A DNA stretch of 64,000 nt from Bdellovibrio reynosensis (GCF_022814725.1 NZ_CP093442.1:3472001-3536000); one strand, 5' to 3'; positions 51,949-61,149 are shown, counted from the stretch's first letter. Program-made: numbers and translations. Notes: generated from the sequence alone by a model not told the origin.

Positions 51949-53090
51949 TACGCCGCCATAACTAGTTTATGCCCGCATTCATGACAGAATTTAGCGCCGG
52001 CTTGCACTTCAACAGCGCAGCCAGGGCAGCACGGGCCACCAGATTTTTTCTTAGGTTTTTCTTCTTTTTCATCCATATCGACAAAGCCTTTTTCATTCCA
52101 CTTGTCGATTTCTTTAATCATCTTCCAGCTTTGGAAGATGGAACGGAACTCTTTCACTTCAAACTGAAGTAAAACGCCAGTTCCTGCATTTTTTCTTTTC
52201 ATTAACACGCCTTTAGATTCAAGGCGGTTGAAATGGTCATTATTCATATTAAGACCGATTTCGTTTTTGCACATTTCAGAAAATTTCGTGAAGTCGACGC
52301 TGACAATGCCAAAGCGATCCGGTTGCTCGGTTTCAGCCAGTTTTAACAGGCAATCCAACATCTGACTGCAAAGTTCATCCACTTTAAGGATTTCAGAGCG
52401 CCCACTTTTAAAATAATAATATTGATAGAATTCAAAAAAGCTTTCCACCAAAGGAAGATCTAAGAAGTGCACTCTTTGAATCTCGTCTGGTCCATCTGGA
52501 TTATCTGGAGCTTTACCCATTTCATACAGGGCCATTTTAAGTTTCACCAGAATGTTAATCGCTTGCTCCATGCGCTTTGGTGATTCGCCAAACACACGTT
52601 GAGAGTACTGTTTCATCATGCTCCATTCTAAAATCACGCGACCCGCTTGCGAGCGATCGCCTTTGTGATTTGCAGTATGGAAAACAGCACCAAAAGTTTT
52701 AGCAACTTGGTCCTCAGGACACGGTGAAGAATCTTTTTCTAACTTACCAGAACGCACATCATTCATCGCCAAACGCAAACGATCTGCTAGCGACTTAATA
52801 ATCACCTTTAGCATTTGCGGGGCCCCTTCGTACTGCTGTTTTAAAGCATCCACGGGGATTTCAAGAACCTTAGTTTCAGTCGTGGCAATCGCAGAGGTCG
52901 GGTGGGTGCTTTGTCCTAAGATCACTTGATCGCCAAGGATGTGGGAAGCTCCCAATTGATATAAATCGATGGTCTTCTTACCGCGAATTAGACACTGATT
53001 GGCACCGCCGGATTGAATCAGGAAAACGGAAGTGATTTTGTCTCCGTCTTTAAAGATAACTTCGCCTTTTTTAAAGGTTTTTACCGACAT
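51948..53090 (-). CDS. Cyclic-nucleotide-binding-domain protein with C-terminal zinc ribbon
   Basis: 380 residues. The N-terminal Crp-like cNMP domain (about 1-115) begins KKGEVIFKDGDKITSVFLI, with HILGDQVILGQSTHPTSA around the binding pocket. The canonical phosphate-loop Glu-Arg pair is not clear, so ligand binding is uncertain. A helical middle part has a wHTH-like segment (FSEMCKNEIGLNMNNDHFNRLESKGVL read in two parts). The tail is a double-CxxC zinc ribbon: CCPGC and CHECG. It is coupled to the PilZ gene downstream, so it may join cyclic nucleotide and c-di-GMP control. Confidence 0.85.
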   Translation of the reverse strand: MSVKTFKKGEVIFKDGDKITSVFLIQSGGANQCLIRGKKTIDLYQLGASHILGDQVILGQSTHPTSAIATTETKVLEIPVDALKQQYEGAPQMLKVIIKSLADRLRLAMNDVRSGKLEKDSSPCPEDQVAKTFGAVFHTANHKGDRSQAGRVILEWSMMKQYSQRVFGESPKRMEQAINILVKLKMALYEMGKAPDNPDGPDEIQRVHFLDLPLVESFFEFYQYYYFKSGRSEILKVDELCSQMLDCLLKLAETEQPDRFGIVSVDFTKFSEMCKNEIGLNMNNDHFNRLESKGVLMKRKNAGTGVLLQFEVKEFRSIFQSWKMIKEIDKWNEKGFVDMDEKEEKPKKKSGGPCCPGCAVEVQAGAKFCHECGHKLVMAA

Positions 53091-53262
53091 GAAAAGCCCT
53101 CGCTCTGAATTGATTTTCTCAACGCTTTATCGGTTAAAAAGCCGGGGTTTTTAATGCTTTGGCGTGGTTCTTTTACAGCTTTAATCAATTTCAGCGACGA
53201 GATTCCTAAGCTTTGGTCTGGCAAACTGGACTTTTCCGCGGGTTTTAAGCTATAACTCCCCT

Positions 53263-53607
53263 ATGGATTACTTCTTTTCCCCAGCTTCTTCAGAACACCA
53301 AAAGCGCGAAAAAGCCAAGGCTCGCGAATTACGCTTAAGCCAGTGGTGGAAGCAAGAGCTAGGAAAAGGACTTTGTTACCACTGTGGTTTGCGCTTTAAG
53401 CCGGCAGAACTAACAATGGACCATTTAATTCCCATCGCTCGCGGGGGAAAATCTAATAAAAATAACTGCGTTACGTCTTGCAAGGACTGCAATTCTAAAA
53501 AGGGTTATAAAACCCGGGCTGAAATGGCTTTAGAAGAATTAACCAGTTCAACGGCTGTCAGCGAAGATCCATTGACCACAGATAATAGCGAAGATTCAGG
53601 CGATTAA
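53263..53607 (+). CDS. HNH endonuclease-like protein
   Basis: 114 residues. CYHCG, then DHLIPIARGGKSNKNN (the HNH His and the second-part Asn) and CKDCNSKKG: a zinc-binding HNH module. The tail is disordered and acidic. It would cleave DNA in the cytoplasm; the role (repair, restriction or mobile element related) is not clear from context. There is no integrase or partner. It is a single gene, with its stop codon abutting that of the converging paralog gene. Confidence 0.85.
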   Translation: MDYFFSPASSEHQKREKAKARELRLSQWWKQELGKGLCYHCGLRFKPAELTMDHLIPIARGGKSNKNNCVTSCKDCNSKKGYKTRAEMALEELTSSTAVSEDPLTTDNSEDSGD

Positions 53608-54249
53608 TTAAGGCAGCACCACAGTAGAGATAAGTAGCATCGCTACGTCTTTTTGATCCTTATATAAAGGCACCAGCCATAGCATTTTATTAATGATTGA
53701 AAGTCGCTCTAAAGAGTCTTTTTCTTTGATTACGTGCTGGGGATTTTCTACCTCTATAGGCACTTTCTTTTCAGCACCCATGTACTTAACAACTAAATTT
53801 TCGACAAGTTTATGGTCTTCCGGAGTGCGCTCATAAAGTGAATACCATTTGCGACAGTACAGATCTTCAAGCGTGTAGCTGCAGACATCAAAAAATAAAA
53901 GGCTGCGGAACATCTGCGTCTGGGAATAACTATATATTTCTACTAGATGGTGATCTTCGATTTCATCTAGCATCTTTGGATCTACTGTATAACCCAGGTT
54001 CTTAAGGGCACATTCGGTGAAATAGCGGGTATCACGCAAACTGCGCGACGCTTTTTTTACGTCTAAGCAAATCTGGTAGTAACTTTCTAAATTGTGCAGG
54101 ACTTCGGCTTTTTCACCTTCAGTCAGCACATTGAAGTAGGATAAAGACGCGTTTGCATAGGGGCGAATGATAACGCCTTCGTTTTCAATTAAGCCGCAGA
54201 TTTTATGGCTATAGTGTTTAAATAGGTCTTCGGGGCGTTGGCTATTCAC
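53608..54249 (-). CDS. Protein of unknown family, paralog of the 24.3 kb gene (copy B)
   Basis: 213 residues, no signal peptide or membrane span. It shares with copy A (24304-24951) PYANASLSYFNVLTEGEKAE near residue 30 and FRSLLFFDVCSYTLEDL with WYSLYER near residue 120. The family is unrecognised. It starts with GTG at 54249, after AAGGCGG. The stop lies next to the HNH stop on the opposite strand, and the topoisomerase VI operon begins 257 bases away in divergent orientation. Confidence 0.8.
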   Translation of the reverse strand: MNSQRPEDLFKHYSHKICGLIENEGVIIRPYANASLSYFNVLTEGEKAEVLHNLESYYQICLDVKKASRSLRDTRYFTECALKNLGYTVDPKMLDEIEDHHLVEIYSYSQTQMFRSLLFFDVCSYTLEDLYCRKWYSLYERTPEDHKLVENLVVKYMGAEKKVPIEVENPQHVIKEKDSLERLSIINKMLWLVPLYKDQKDVAMLLISTVVLP

Positions 54250-54506
54250 CGGTGGCCGCCTTATAATGAGACGCTTTTAATGATCCACATACGTTCAGAC
54301 TCATATCCAAAAGTATCAGTCAAAATGCTGTAAAAGTGGAGTTGTAAAGGGATGATGGCGCCATTTGAAACAATTTGAACTTTCTCATATTCACTTTTAC
54401 GCCAAGCAGCGTTGAGCCTTTAGTCTTGCTTTGACTCTATGCGTTCGCGTTAACCTATCAAAGTTATTCATTAAAATTAGTTAACATCTCGTGAAGGTAA
54501 GCGACC

Positions 54507-56252
54507 GTGAGTAAGATTACTAAAAGTAGTACCGCTGAATATTTTGCGAAGAACCTGCAACAGGTGGGTTTTTCTTCGCCTTTAAAGGCCGTTTTAACGA
54601 CTTTAAAAGAGGCTGTGGACAACTCTTTAGATGCCTGTGAGCAGGCGGGAATTCTTCCTGACCTTTTAGTTGAAGTTTCTAAAGTAGGAACGGGTTCAAC
54701 CAAAAATACTGATTTAATTCGCATCGTTGTTGAAGATAACGGCCCTGGTATCGAAGGTGAAGACTTAGCGAAGGTTTACGGGGAGTATCTAGCTTCCTCT
54801 AAATTCGGTCGTGGTCAGTGTTCACGCGGTCAACAAGGTATCGGTATCTCTGCAGCAACTACTTGGGCACAAATGACCAATGCCCGCGGTGTAAACGTTG
54901 TTTCTAAGACTAAAAAGATGCGTAAAGCGATCTCGGCGCAAGTCGACGTCGATATCAAATCCAACACAGGTATTCTTAAAAACAAAGAGACTTTTGATTG
55001 GGATCGCGATCACGGAACTCGCGTTGAATTCGTTTTAGACGGCCGTATCCAGTTAAATGGTGACGGTGGTTTAGTGACTTATTTAGAAGGAACTATCCTT
55101 GTAAATCCGCACATGACCATCACTTACAAGTTGATGGAAAATGATTTCGTCACAGTGAATCGTGTTAGCCAAGAAGTGCCGCAAATTCCGGAAGCTTCTT
55201 TGCCACATCCTCATACGTTTAAACTCGGTGAGTTCATCACTCACTCGACTTTATTCGGTAAAATCAGCCTTTCTAAGTTCTTAAAAACGGGTTTTTCCCG
55301 TATTTCTGATCAATCTATCAGTGATTTTACTAAGCAAGGATTGCCAAAATCCCTGCTTGAAAAGCCAATCACTTCACTGAATGAAGATGATTTCAAAAAA
55401 GCGTTCATGGCGGTTCAAAATACTCAGCTTATGGCGCCTTCGACGAAGTCAGTTTTAACTGTGGGTGAGGAATCTTTATCCAAATCCATCACTCGTTTGG
55501 GTGAGATCGACTTCTTCGCTGTTGTGACTCGTAAACCGACTATTTGTGACTTTAAACCTGTTGTGGTTGAAGTTGCACTGGCCCGTTTTAAAGATCGCAA
55601 TCAAGAAGCAGATTCTCCAGTGACTTTACTTCGTTTTGCAAACCGTGTTCCTTTGCAATTTGATAAATCAGGTTGCGCGATCACGTGGGCGATTGAGTCT
55701 GTAAACTGGAAATCTTACGGTTTAGCACAACCGAAAGACAGCTTGCCACTAGGCCAATATGTCTTCGCGGTGTCTATCGTCAGTCCATTCATTAAGTTTA
55801 AAAATGCTTCTAAAGAAACAATCGATGCTTCTGAAGAGCTAGTAGCTGAAATTCGTCTAGCTTTGATCCAAGCGGGTCAAAAACTTTCTCGTCACATCAA
55901 AAAAGAAGTGAAAGAGGCAGATCTAGAAAGAAAACTAGCGCACATCGAACAATTCGGTCCAATCCTTGTTGAAGGTTTAGCAAGAATTATCAAAGCTCCG
56001 GATTCTCGTAAGAAAAAAGCCGAAGAAGGTTTAAGAAAACTTCTAGGCCGTGATTCTGAAGAGGCGATGGCAGATCTAGAAGCAGCGGAAACGAAGCTTT
56101 TAGAGCAGAAGAAACGTGAAAAGAAAAAAGGTATTGATCACGATGATATCGAAGAAGATGTCATTCGCAGTGAAGACCTGGTCGAAGAAGCCTCAGTTCC
56201 CCAAGGAACTAAGAAAACAACGACTAAAAAAACAACCGGTAAAAAGAAATAG
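54507..56252 (+). CDS. top6B: DNA topoisomerase VI subunit B (ATPase)
   Basis: 581 residues. GHKL ATPase: LKEAVDNSLDAC (residues about 33-44), VEDNGPGI (75-82) and SRGQQGIGISAA (106-117), with GEYLASSKFGRGQ in the ATP lid, as in archaeal Top6B. A transducer domain follows. The C-terminal 40 residues are Lys/Thr-rich and disordered. Top6B binds ATP and clamps DNA in an A2B2 type IIB topoisomerase that relaxes and decatenates DNA. The start is a GTG at 54507 with a GAAGG site. The A-subunit gene follows 12 bases after the stop. This enzyme is mainly archaeal and plant; bacterial occurrences are scattered. Confidence 0.96.
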   Translation: MSKITKSSTAEYFAKNLQQVGFSSPLKAVLTTLKEAVDNSLDACEQAGILPDLLVEVSKVGTGSTKNTDLIRIVVEDNGPGIEGEDLAKVYGEYLASSKFGRGQCSRGQQGIGISAATTWAQMTNARGVNVVSKTKKMRKAISAQVDVDIKSNTGILKNKETFDWDRDHGTRVEFVLDGRIQLNGDGGLVTYLEGTILVNPHMTITYKLMENDFVTVNRVSQEVPQIPEASLPHPHTFKLGEFITHSTLFGKISLSKFLKTGFSRISDQSISDFTKQGLPKSLLEKPITSLNEDDFKKAFMAVQNTQLMAPSTKSVLTVGEESLSKSITRLGEIDFFAVVTRKPTICDFKPVVVEVALARFKDRNQEADSPVTLLRFANRVPLQFDKSGCAITWAIESVNWKSYGLAQPKDSLPLGQYVFAVSIVSPFIKFKNASKETIDASEELVAEIRLALIQAGQKLSRHIKKEVKEADLERKLAHIEQFGPILVEGLARIIKAPDSRKKKAEEGLRKLLGRDSEEAMADLEAAETKLLEQKKREKKKGIDHDDIEEDVIRSEDLVEEASVPQGTKKTTTKKTTGKKK

Positions 56253-56264
56253 GCTGGTGTGTAG

Positions 56265-57428
56265 ATGGCAAAACTTTTAAGTATCCGTGAATTAAAAATT
56301 GATATCCCAAAAGAGGCCCGCATCTTGGCTGACAAGATGTTGAAGGACCTTGAAAACTCAAAACGCCCGGTTTTAGAAGCGGTAAAAACTTCTTTAGACA
56401 ACTCTCTTTATAACGCCAAAGTGGGTTACCTGACTCCTGGTGATAAAGTCGTTCGTACAGAGTTGAACGTGTCTTCGGTACAAAAGCTGGCGCGTGTGGT
56501 GTTCATGCTTGAAATCCTTTTGCGTAACATGGACATCGGTTCCGTGAATACAAAAAGGGAGTTGTACTATATCTGTAAGGGCTTGATTAAAGGGAACTCT
56601 CGTTTAAAGCCTTTGGATTTTGAAGATCAGCCAGAATCTGATGCGATCATCGATTTCATCGGCGATATGCTTGAAGTGTATCGTGAAGAATTAAACTGTT
56701 TTGCCAATGAACGTGGTGGACAGACTTATTCTCAACAATTGATCGTAACTGAAACGATGCCGGATGGTGATAAAGCCACTGTTGATCTTTCAACTTTAGG
56801 TACGGCTGCTTTCCAACCGAAAAACAGACCTCAAGCTTTGAAATTGAAAGCTAAAAAGAAAATCGATTTCTGCTTGATCGTGGAATCAGAAGGTACAGCA
56901 AATACGCTTGTGAGCATGGGTTTCACAAAACGTAACAACTGTATCCTAATGGGTGCCGGGGGCGTTCCATCAAATGGTGTTCGTGGATGGTGTAAACTGA
57001 TCCAAAACGAATTAGATGTGCCTTTGTACTTCTTCGGGGATCTGGATGCGTACACGATGCAAAATATCTATCGTACGTTGAAAGCGGGATCTGCAGCTTC
57101 TTTGGTAAGAAATGCCGATTTCTCTGCACCAGAAGTAAAATTCTTGGGCGTATTGCCTGAAGACGTTAAGAAATACGATTTGCCTCACTACAAAGTGAAA
57201 GAATCAGATCCAGCTGAAGCCCGCGCTTTGAAAAAAGCCAAGGATGCCTTAGAAAACGATCCGTTCTTCTTGGATAAAAAGAACAAAAACTTGGCGGATA
57301 TTTTGCGCTGGTTGATCAAAGAAAAAGTACGTTGCGAGCAACAGTCGTTCTTCTCAGTAGATCCTAACGATCCAATTAAGACTGAAAAGTTGATTCTTGA
57401 GAAGATCAAACGCGGAAGCTACGTTTAA
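56265..57428 (+). CDS. top6A: DNA topoisomerase VI subunit A (Spo11-like)
   Basis: 387 residues. The winged-helix part has NTKRELYYICKG, whose second Tyr (about residue 102) matches the catalytic tyrosine that attaches to DNA. The Toprim domain has the metal-binding Glu in DFCLIVESEG (about 207) and the Asp pair in YFFGDLDAYT (about 259 and 261). All catalytic elements are intact. It cuts DNA as the A subunit of A2B2 topoisomerase VI. It follows top6B by 12 bases, so both form one operon. A strong terminator lies 80 bases after the stop. Confidence 0.96.
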   Translation: MAKLLSIRELKIDIPKEARILADKMLKDLENSKRPVLEAVKTSLDNSLYNAKVGYLTPGDKVVRTELNVSSVQKLARVVFMLEILLRNMDIGSVNTKRELYYICKGLIKGNSRLKPLDFEDQPESDAIIDFIGDMLEVYREELNCFANERGGQTYSQQLIVTETMPDGDKATVDLSTLGTAAFQPKNRPQALKLKAKKKIDFCLIVESEGTANTLVSMGFTKRNNCILMGAGGVPSNGVRGWCKLIQNELDVPLYFFGDLDAYTMQNIYRTLKAGSAASLVRNADFSAPEVKFLGVLPEDVKKYDLPHYKVKESDPAEARALKKAKDALENDPFFLDKKNKNLADILRWLIKEKVRCEQQSFFSVDPNDPIKTEKLILEKIKRGSYV

Positions 57429-57507
57429 GGCGCGGAGGCGCGCAGAGTGCAGCGGCCTCGGGCCGCGGAACTGAAGCAGCTCTGGTTTTTAAAGAAAATT
57501 TTCAAAA

Positions 57508-57532
57508 CAAAGGGGCCTCTAAGGCCCCTTTG
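57508..57532 (+). terminator. Intrinsic terminator of the topoisomerase VI operon
   Basis: Stem AAAGGGGCC / GGCCCCTTT with a TCTAA-like loop. The T-run is short (three T), so activity is moderately certain. The preceding 57430-57480 bases are GC-rich with small palindromes. Confidence 0.7.
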
Positions 57533-57654
57533 TCGTATCAATTACCTCTTATTTCGATTTGATCTCAAACCTATCCCACTTAAGCAGTTTTCGTCGAGCC
57601 CGGGTTGAATTTTCCCTCTGAAACTCTTATAAACAATCTTGAAAGCCAAAGCCG

Positions 57655-58314
57655 ATGAAAATAAGTGAGTTATCTCTCAATTCTAAAAGCTCCGTAAGTC
57701 TGTCTGCATTTCTGCACGCAGGGCTTTTACTATTGGCTTTCACACTTACAGCTCCGCAAATTATCAAAGCGCCAATTGGGGTTGAACTGATGATGGGCGA
57801 TTCCGCAGCTCCCAAATCTTCGGCACCTGTCGCTGCTCCACAGATTGAACAAGCACAAACGACGACGGTGGTTGATAATTCCGATGGCCCTGCGATTAAA
57901 GAAGAAGTGAAACCAGTTGCGGTTCAACCGGTTCAAGCATCACAAACAGCAGGCAGTGCTGAAGGAAGTTCTTCAAAAGGAGCTGTATCGGGTCGTGAAG
58001 GTGTAGCAGATGGTGCAGAAGTCAGTCCTGAAGATCGTTACTTGTATGAACTAAAAAAATTGTTAGAGCGTCGCAAACGTTATCCCATGATGGCAAAAAG
58101 AATGGGCCAATCAGGAAAAGTAACGATGCGATTTACTTTGAATGCTGACGGGTCTTTGTCTGCAAGTGAGATCATTGAAAAATCACCATTTGATACTTTA
58201 AATCAAGCCGCCGTTGAATTAGTAAAAGGCATCGACGGCATGAAGCCCTTCCCGAAAGAAATCCAACGCGGCAGTTGGTCCATCACAGTACCTATCGAAT
58301 ACGTCTTAAATTAA
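57655..58314 (+). CDS. tonB: TonB-family energy transducer
   Basis: 219 residues: one N-terminal membrane anchor (about 17-37), a Pro/Ala/Gln/Thr-rich periplasmic linker (about 50-125), and the TonB C-terminal domain (about 130-219) with RYPMMAKRMGQSGKVTMRF and the IDGMKPFPKEIQ end. It carries proton-motive energy from ExbBD to outer-membrane receptors. No exbB or exbD is adjacent in this window, and no siderophore receptor gene is seen. It ends just before the second structured repeat. Confidence 0.9.
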   Translation: MKISELSLNSKSSVSLSAFLHAGLLLLAFTLTAPQIIKAPIGVELMMGDSAAPKSSAPVAAPQIEQAQTTTVVDNSDGPAIKEEVKPVAVQPVQASQTAGSAEGSSSKGAVSGREGVADGAEVSPEDRYLYELKKLLERRKRYPMMAKRMGQSGKVTMRFTLNADGSLSASEIIEKSPFDTLNQAAVELVKGIDGMKPFPKEIQRGSWSITVPIEYVLN

Positions 58315-58315
58315 A

Positions 58316-58438
58316 CGGTTGTTGAAAAGCGGCAATCTGACTGCGTTGTCGGCGCTTGTCCTCGATCCGACGTGGCGCTGCCACGCCTCCTCTGCGGGAA
58401 GCACCTCCGCCTTGTATATTGCCACTTTTGAACAACCG
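58316..58438. repeat. Structured intergenic repeat, copy 2
   Basis: A 123-base element with 21-base terminal arms that pair at 19 of 21 positions (58316-58336 with 58418-58438), the block TCTGACTGCGTTGT, a central CGTGGC-GCT-GCCACG hairpin (58371-58385), and CCTCCGCCTTG near the right arm. Copy 1 at 10297-10401 shares these blocks but has different stem sequences. It fills the entire gap between the tonB stop and the converging glycosyltransferase stop, and may act as a bidirectional terminator. Confidence 0.88.
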
Positions 58439-59986
58439 CTACTGGATGATGCCCTGGAAGTTTTTGCAGTAATAAATGTTAAACGTTCGGGCGTGAATGC
58501 CGTGACGGAAGGTTTTTAATTCTTCCTTTTCACAGGAATCCCAGGCCGCCCATTCGGTTGCAATGGCAGGATATTTTTCTGTGCTGATAAAAATTGCGTC
58601 TTGGCCTTTAAGATTATTCATCTCTTCTGGAGTTTGCATCACAGTGTAGTGGCTCACTGTTGAGCTGAGCATGTACACTTTTTGTTTTGTTCCCCAGGTT
58701 GTCTGAGCTGTTGTTTCATAACGATGAGCTGCTAAGAAGGGCTTTCTTCCACTTTCAGCGTGGATTTCTCTTTGACGGCGATTTAGGTAAGTTCCTAATT
58801 CCTCCCAGCCCGTAAATTCATTACTGAAGTCATAAGTGGTTTTCCATTCACCGTTAGGATTAAAAAGTTTGTACGCTTTTGGAATCCACGGATAAGCAAA
58901 TGGCGTGTAAGTGATTAGCGCCAATGGAACAAAGAAAGCCAAAATTCCGTAAGTGTAAACTTTGCTTCGTGCTTTTACGATCTGGCGTTGCCCCCAGGTT
59001 AAACCCTGCGACCAAATGTGACCAGCTCCCATCAATAAAAGCGTCACTGCAGCGCCACTCCAGTGAGGTTTATATTCAGCAAATAATGGCTGTGGATAGA
59101 ATATGAAGATAGATGGAGCCGCTAAGCAGAATAGAAATCTCCAGCGCGGATCTTTGAATCTTAAGAATGAAGTGATGAAGGTTAATCCAACTAATACGTA
59201 TAAAAACGGAGTATAGAATAATAGCTGTGCAGCAAAGAACACCGACCAGCGATTCAGACTAAAAGTGCTGCCTTGGTGGCGATCGTGGAATTGGTATTTA
59301 AACCCTGGCCATTCATGCAAGTGATTCCAAACAAAGATGGGCATTGAGATCGCTGTCGCGATTAAGAATCCAATCCATGGCCACGGGCTTAAAAGATCCT
59401 TACGGTGACCGGGCGTGCTTAGCAAATAAAGCGCAAAACCCGGCGCCAGAAGTGCGATGATAAACTTGGAATTTAATCCAAGACCCATGATCACACCTAG
59501 ATACAGCCAAGTTTTTTTGATCGTCCAAGCTTTATGATCTTCACGAACGCCTTGCCAGAATACGTAAGCCGCAGCCACCCAAGTCAGCATGAAAGGTGGT
59601 TCAGGTGATGCGACATAACCGCCAAAGCCCCAGAACGGGGACCACAGCAGAATGAAGCCGACAAAGATCGCAGCCCATTCATCAAAAAGATCTTTAGTAA
59701 GTTTATAAAGTAAAACGACTGTTCCGATGAAACATAGGAAGCCAGGCAGGCGGACCCCTAAATAGGTGTCGCCGAAAATTTGCGTGGTGATGGCTTCCAT
59801 CCATGCGATCATTGCCGGGTGATCGAAATAAGAAAGTTCCAACCACTTTGCCCAAGACCAGTGGTAAGCCTCATCATCGATCAGACCGATGTTTAAAGAA
59901 AAAAAGGCTCTAAAAAAAATAGTTAGAATAAATAAGATCGTAACTTTTTGCGAAAGATTTTGCTGTTTCCAAAAATCGCGAATCAC
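58439..59986 (-). CDS. ArnT-like membrane glycosyltransferase (GT39/PMT type)
   Basis: 515 residues from a GTG at 59986, which has AAGGA 7 bases upstream; alternatives are an ATG at 60025 and a GTG at 60076, both with weaker sites. About 11 membrane helices. The first extracytoplasmic loop has LIDDEAYHWSWAKWL, matching the acidic catalytic motif DDEAYHW of the PMT/ArnT fold. These enzymes use a polyprenyl-linked sugar and transfer it to lipid A, lipid or protein. The acceptor is not evident from sequence. Confidence 0.88.
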   Translation of the reverse strand: MIRDFWKQQNLSQKVTILFILTIFFRAFFSLNIGLIDDEAYHWSWAKWLELSYFDHPAMIAWMEAITTQIFGDTYLGVRLPGFLCFIGTVVLLYKLTKDLFDEWAAIFVGFILLWSPFWGFGGYVASPEPPFMLTWVAAAYVFWQGVREDHKAWTIKKTWLYLGVIMGLGLNSKFIIALLAPGFALYLLSTPGHRKDLLSPWPWIGFLIATAISMPIFVWNHLHEWPGFKYQFHDRHQGSTFSLNRWSVFFAAQLLFYTPFLYVLVGLTFITSFLRFKDPRWRFLFCLAAPSIFIFYPQPLFAEYKPHWSGAAVTLLLMGAGHIWSQGLTWGQRQIVKARSKVYTYGILAFFVPLALITYTPFAYPWIPKAYKLFNPNGEWKTTYDFSNEFTGWEELGTYLNRRQREIHAESGRKPFLAAHRYETTAQTTWGTKQKVYMLSSTVSHYTVMQTPEEMNNLKGQDAIFISTEKYPAIATEWAAWDSCEKEELKTFRHGIHARTFNIYYCKNFQGIIQ

Positions 59987-60105
59987 TGTTGCATCCTTAG
60001 TTTCATTGGCAATTGGCAGGAACATAGCACATTTCCCGCTAATGACAGAATGTGTAATTTCTAGGCTTCTTGCCACTAAGCTTTGCTGGTGAGAACCTCC
60101 AGGTC

Positions 60106-61149
60106 ATGAAAGCGATCTTAATAGCACTAGCGGGATTATTTGTGACATCGGGCTGCCAAAGTTTTAAATATTACGACCCAGCGAAGCCTCATCATGGCGA
60201 AAAGTCTTTTTTAAATAACTACGACAATTCTGAAAAACAAAGCTTTTGGAAGTGGCAGTGGGAACGATTCATTAAAGACAAACCAAAAGAACCTGAGTTT
60301 GAACCCGAAATTTTAAAAACAGATTCGGCCTTTTTAAAATCAAATCAGTCCCAAAACACTTTCACCTGGATTGGTCATGCGACAGCCTTGCTGCAAGCCG
60401 GGGGTGCTAATGTTTTAACCGATCCTGTTTTCAGTGAACGAGTTTCACCGGTTTCTTTTGCCGGTCCTAGCCGCGTCGTGAAGCTTCCGATGCAGATGGA
60501 AGATTTGCCGCCGATAGACGCCGTAGTTGTTTCCCATGGTCATTATGATCATTTGGATTTACCAACTTTGAAAGAATTAGCGAAAAGAAATCCCCAAACA
60601 TTGTTTTTAGTTCCCTTAGGAAACGCAGAACTTTTGCAAGGTGAAGGCATAAAGAACGTCAAAGAATTGGATTGGTGGGAAAACGTGACGGTCAAAGGTT
60701 TGACGATCACTTTCACTCCGGCACAACATTGGTCAGCGCGTTCGCTGTTTGATCGCAACCAAACTTTATGGGGTGGCTGGTATGTTCGTTCCGCGAATTT
60801 CAGTTTTCTTTATACCGGGGACACGGGCTATTCAAAAGACTTCCTGGATATTGCAGAAAAGTTGGGCGCTGTTGATATTGCCTTTATTCCCATTGGTGCC
60901 TATGAACCACGCTGGTTTATGAAGCAGCAGCACGTTAATCCTGAAGAGGCTGTGCAAATCCACTTAGACGTTAAAGCGAAGCTTTCCATCGGTGGTCATT
61001 GGGGAACCTTTAGACTTAGTGATGAGGCGATGGCTGCTCCGCCGCAGGATTTAGAAAAAGCCCTGGCGCATAAAAATGTGAAGCCTTCTGAATTCCGTGT
61101 TATGAAGCACGGTGAAATATTGATCTACACGCCGACTTCGTCGAAATAA
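60106..61149 (+). CDS. NAPE-PLD-like metallo-hydrolase lipoprotein
   Basis: 347 residues from the ATG at 60106. An N-terminal lipoprotein signal (LFVTSGC). The metallo-beta-lactamase core has IGHATALLQ, VVVSHGHYDHLDLPT (HxHxDH), AQHWSARS, TGDTGYS and GGHWGTF. These residues match the NAPE-PLD/RomA-like group. It would cleave a phospholipid or nucleotide ester at the cell envelope; the substrate is inferred. A start 36 bases upstream would place 12 residues before the signal peptide, so it is rejected. aspA follows 15 bases downstream. Confidence 0.88.
   Translation: MKAILIALAGLFVTSGCQSFKYYDPAKPHHGEKSFLNNYDNSEKQSFWKWQWERFIKDKPKEPEFEPEILKTDSAFLKSNQSQNTFTWIGHATALLQAGGANVLTDPVFSERVSPVSFAGPSRVVKLPMQMEDLPPIDAVVVSHGHYDHLDLPTLKELAKRNPQTLFLVPLGNAELLQGEGIKNVKELDWWENVTVKGLTITFTPAQHWSARSLFDRNQTLWGGWYVRSANFSFLYTGDTGYSKDFLDIAEKLGAVDIAFIPIGAYEPRWFMKQQHVNPEEAVQIHLDVKAKLSIGGHWGTFRLSDEAMAAPPQDLEKALAHKNVKPSEFRVMKHGEILIYTPTSSK

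Noticed and set aside
57429-57500. A possible structured RNA in the GC-rich segment after top6A.
   Set aside because: Only short palindromes are visible, no conserved fold, and the nearby terminator explains the end of the operon.
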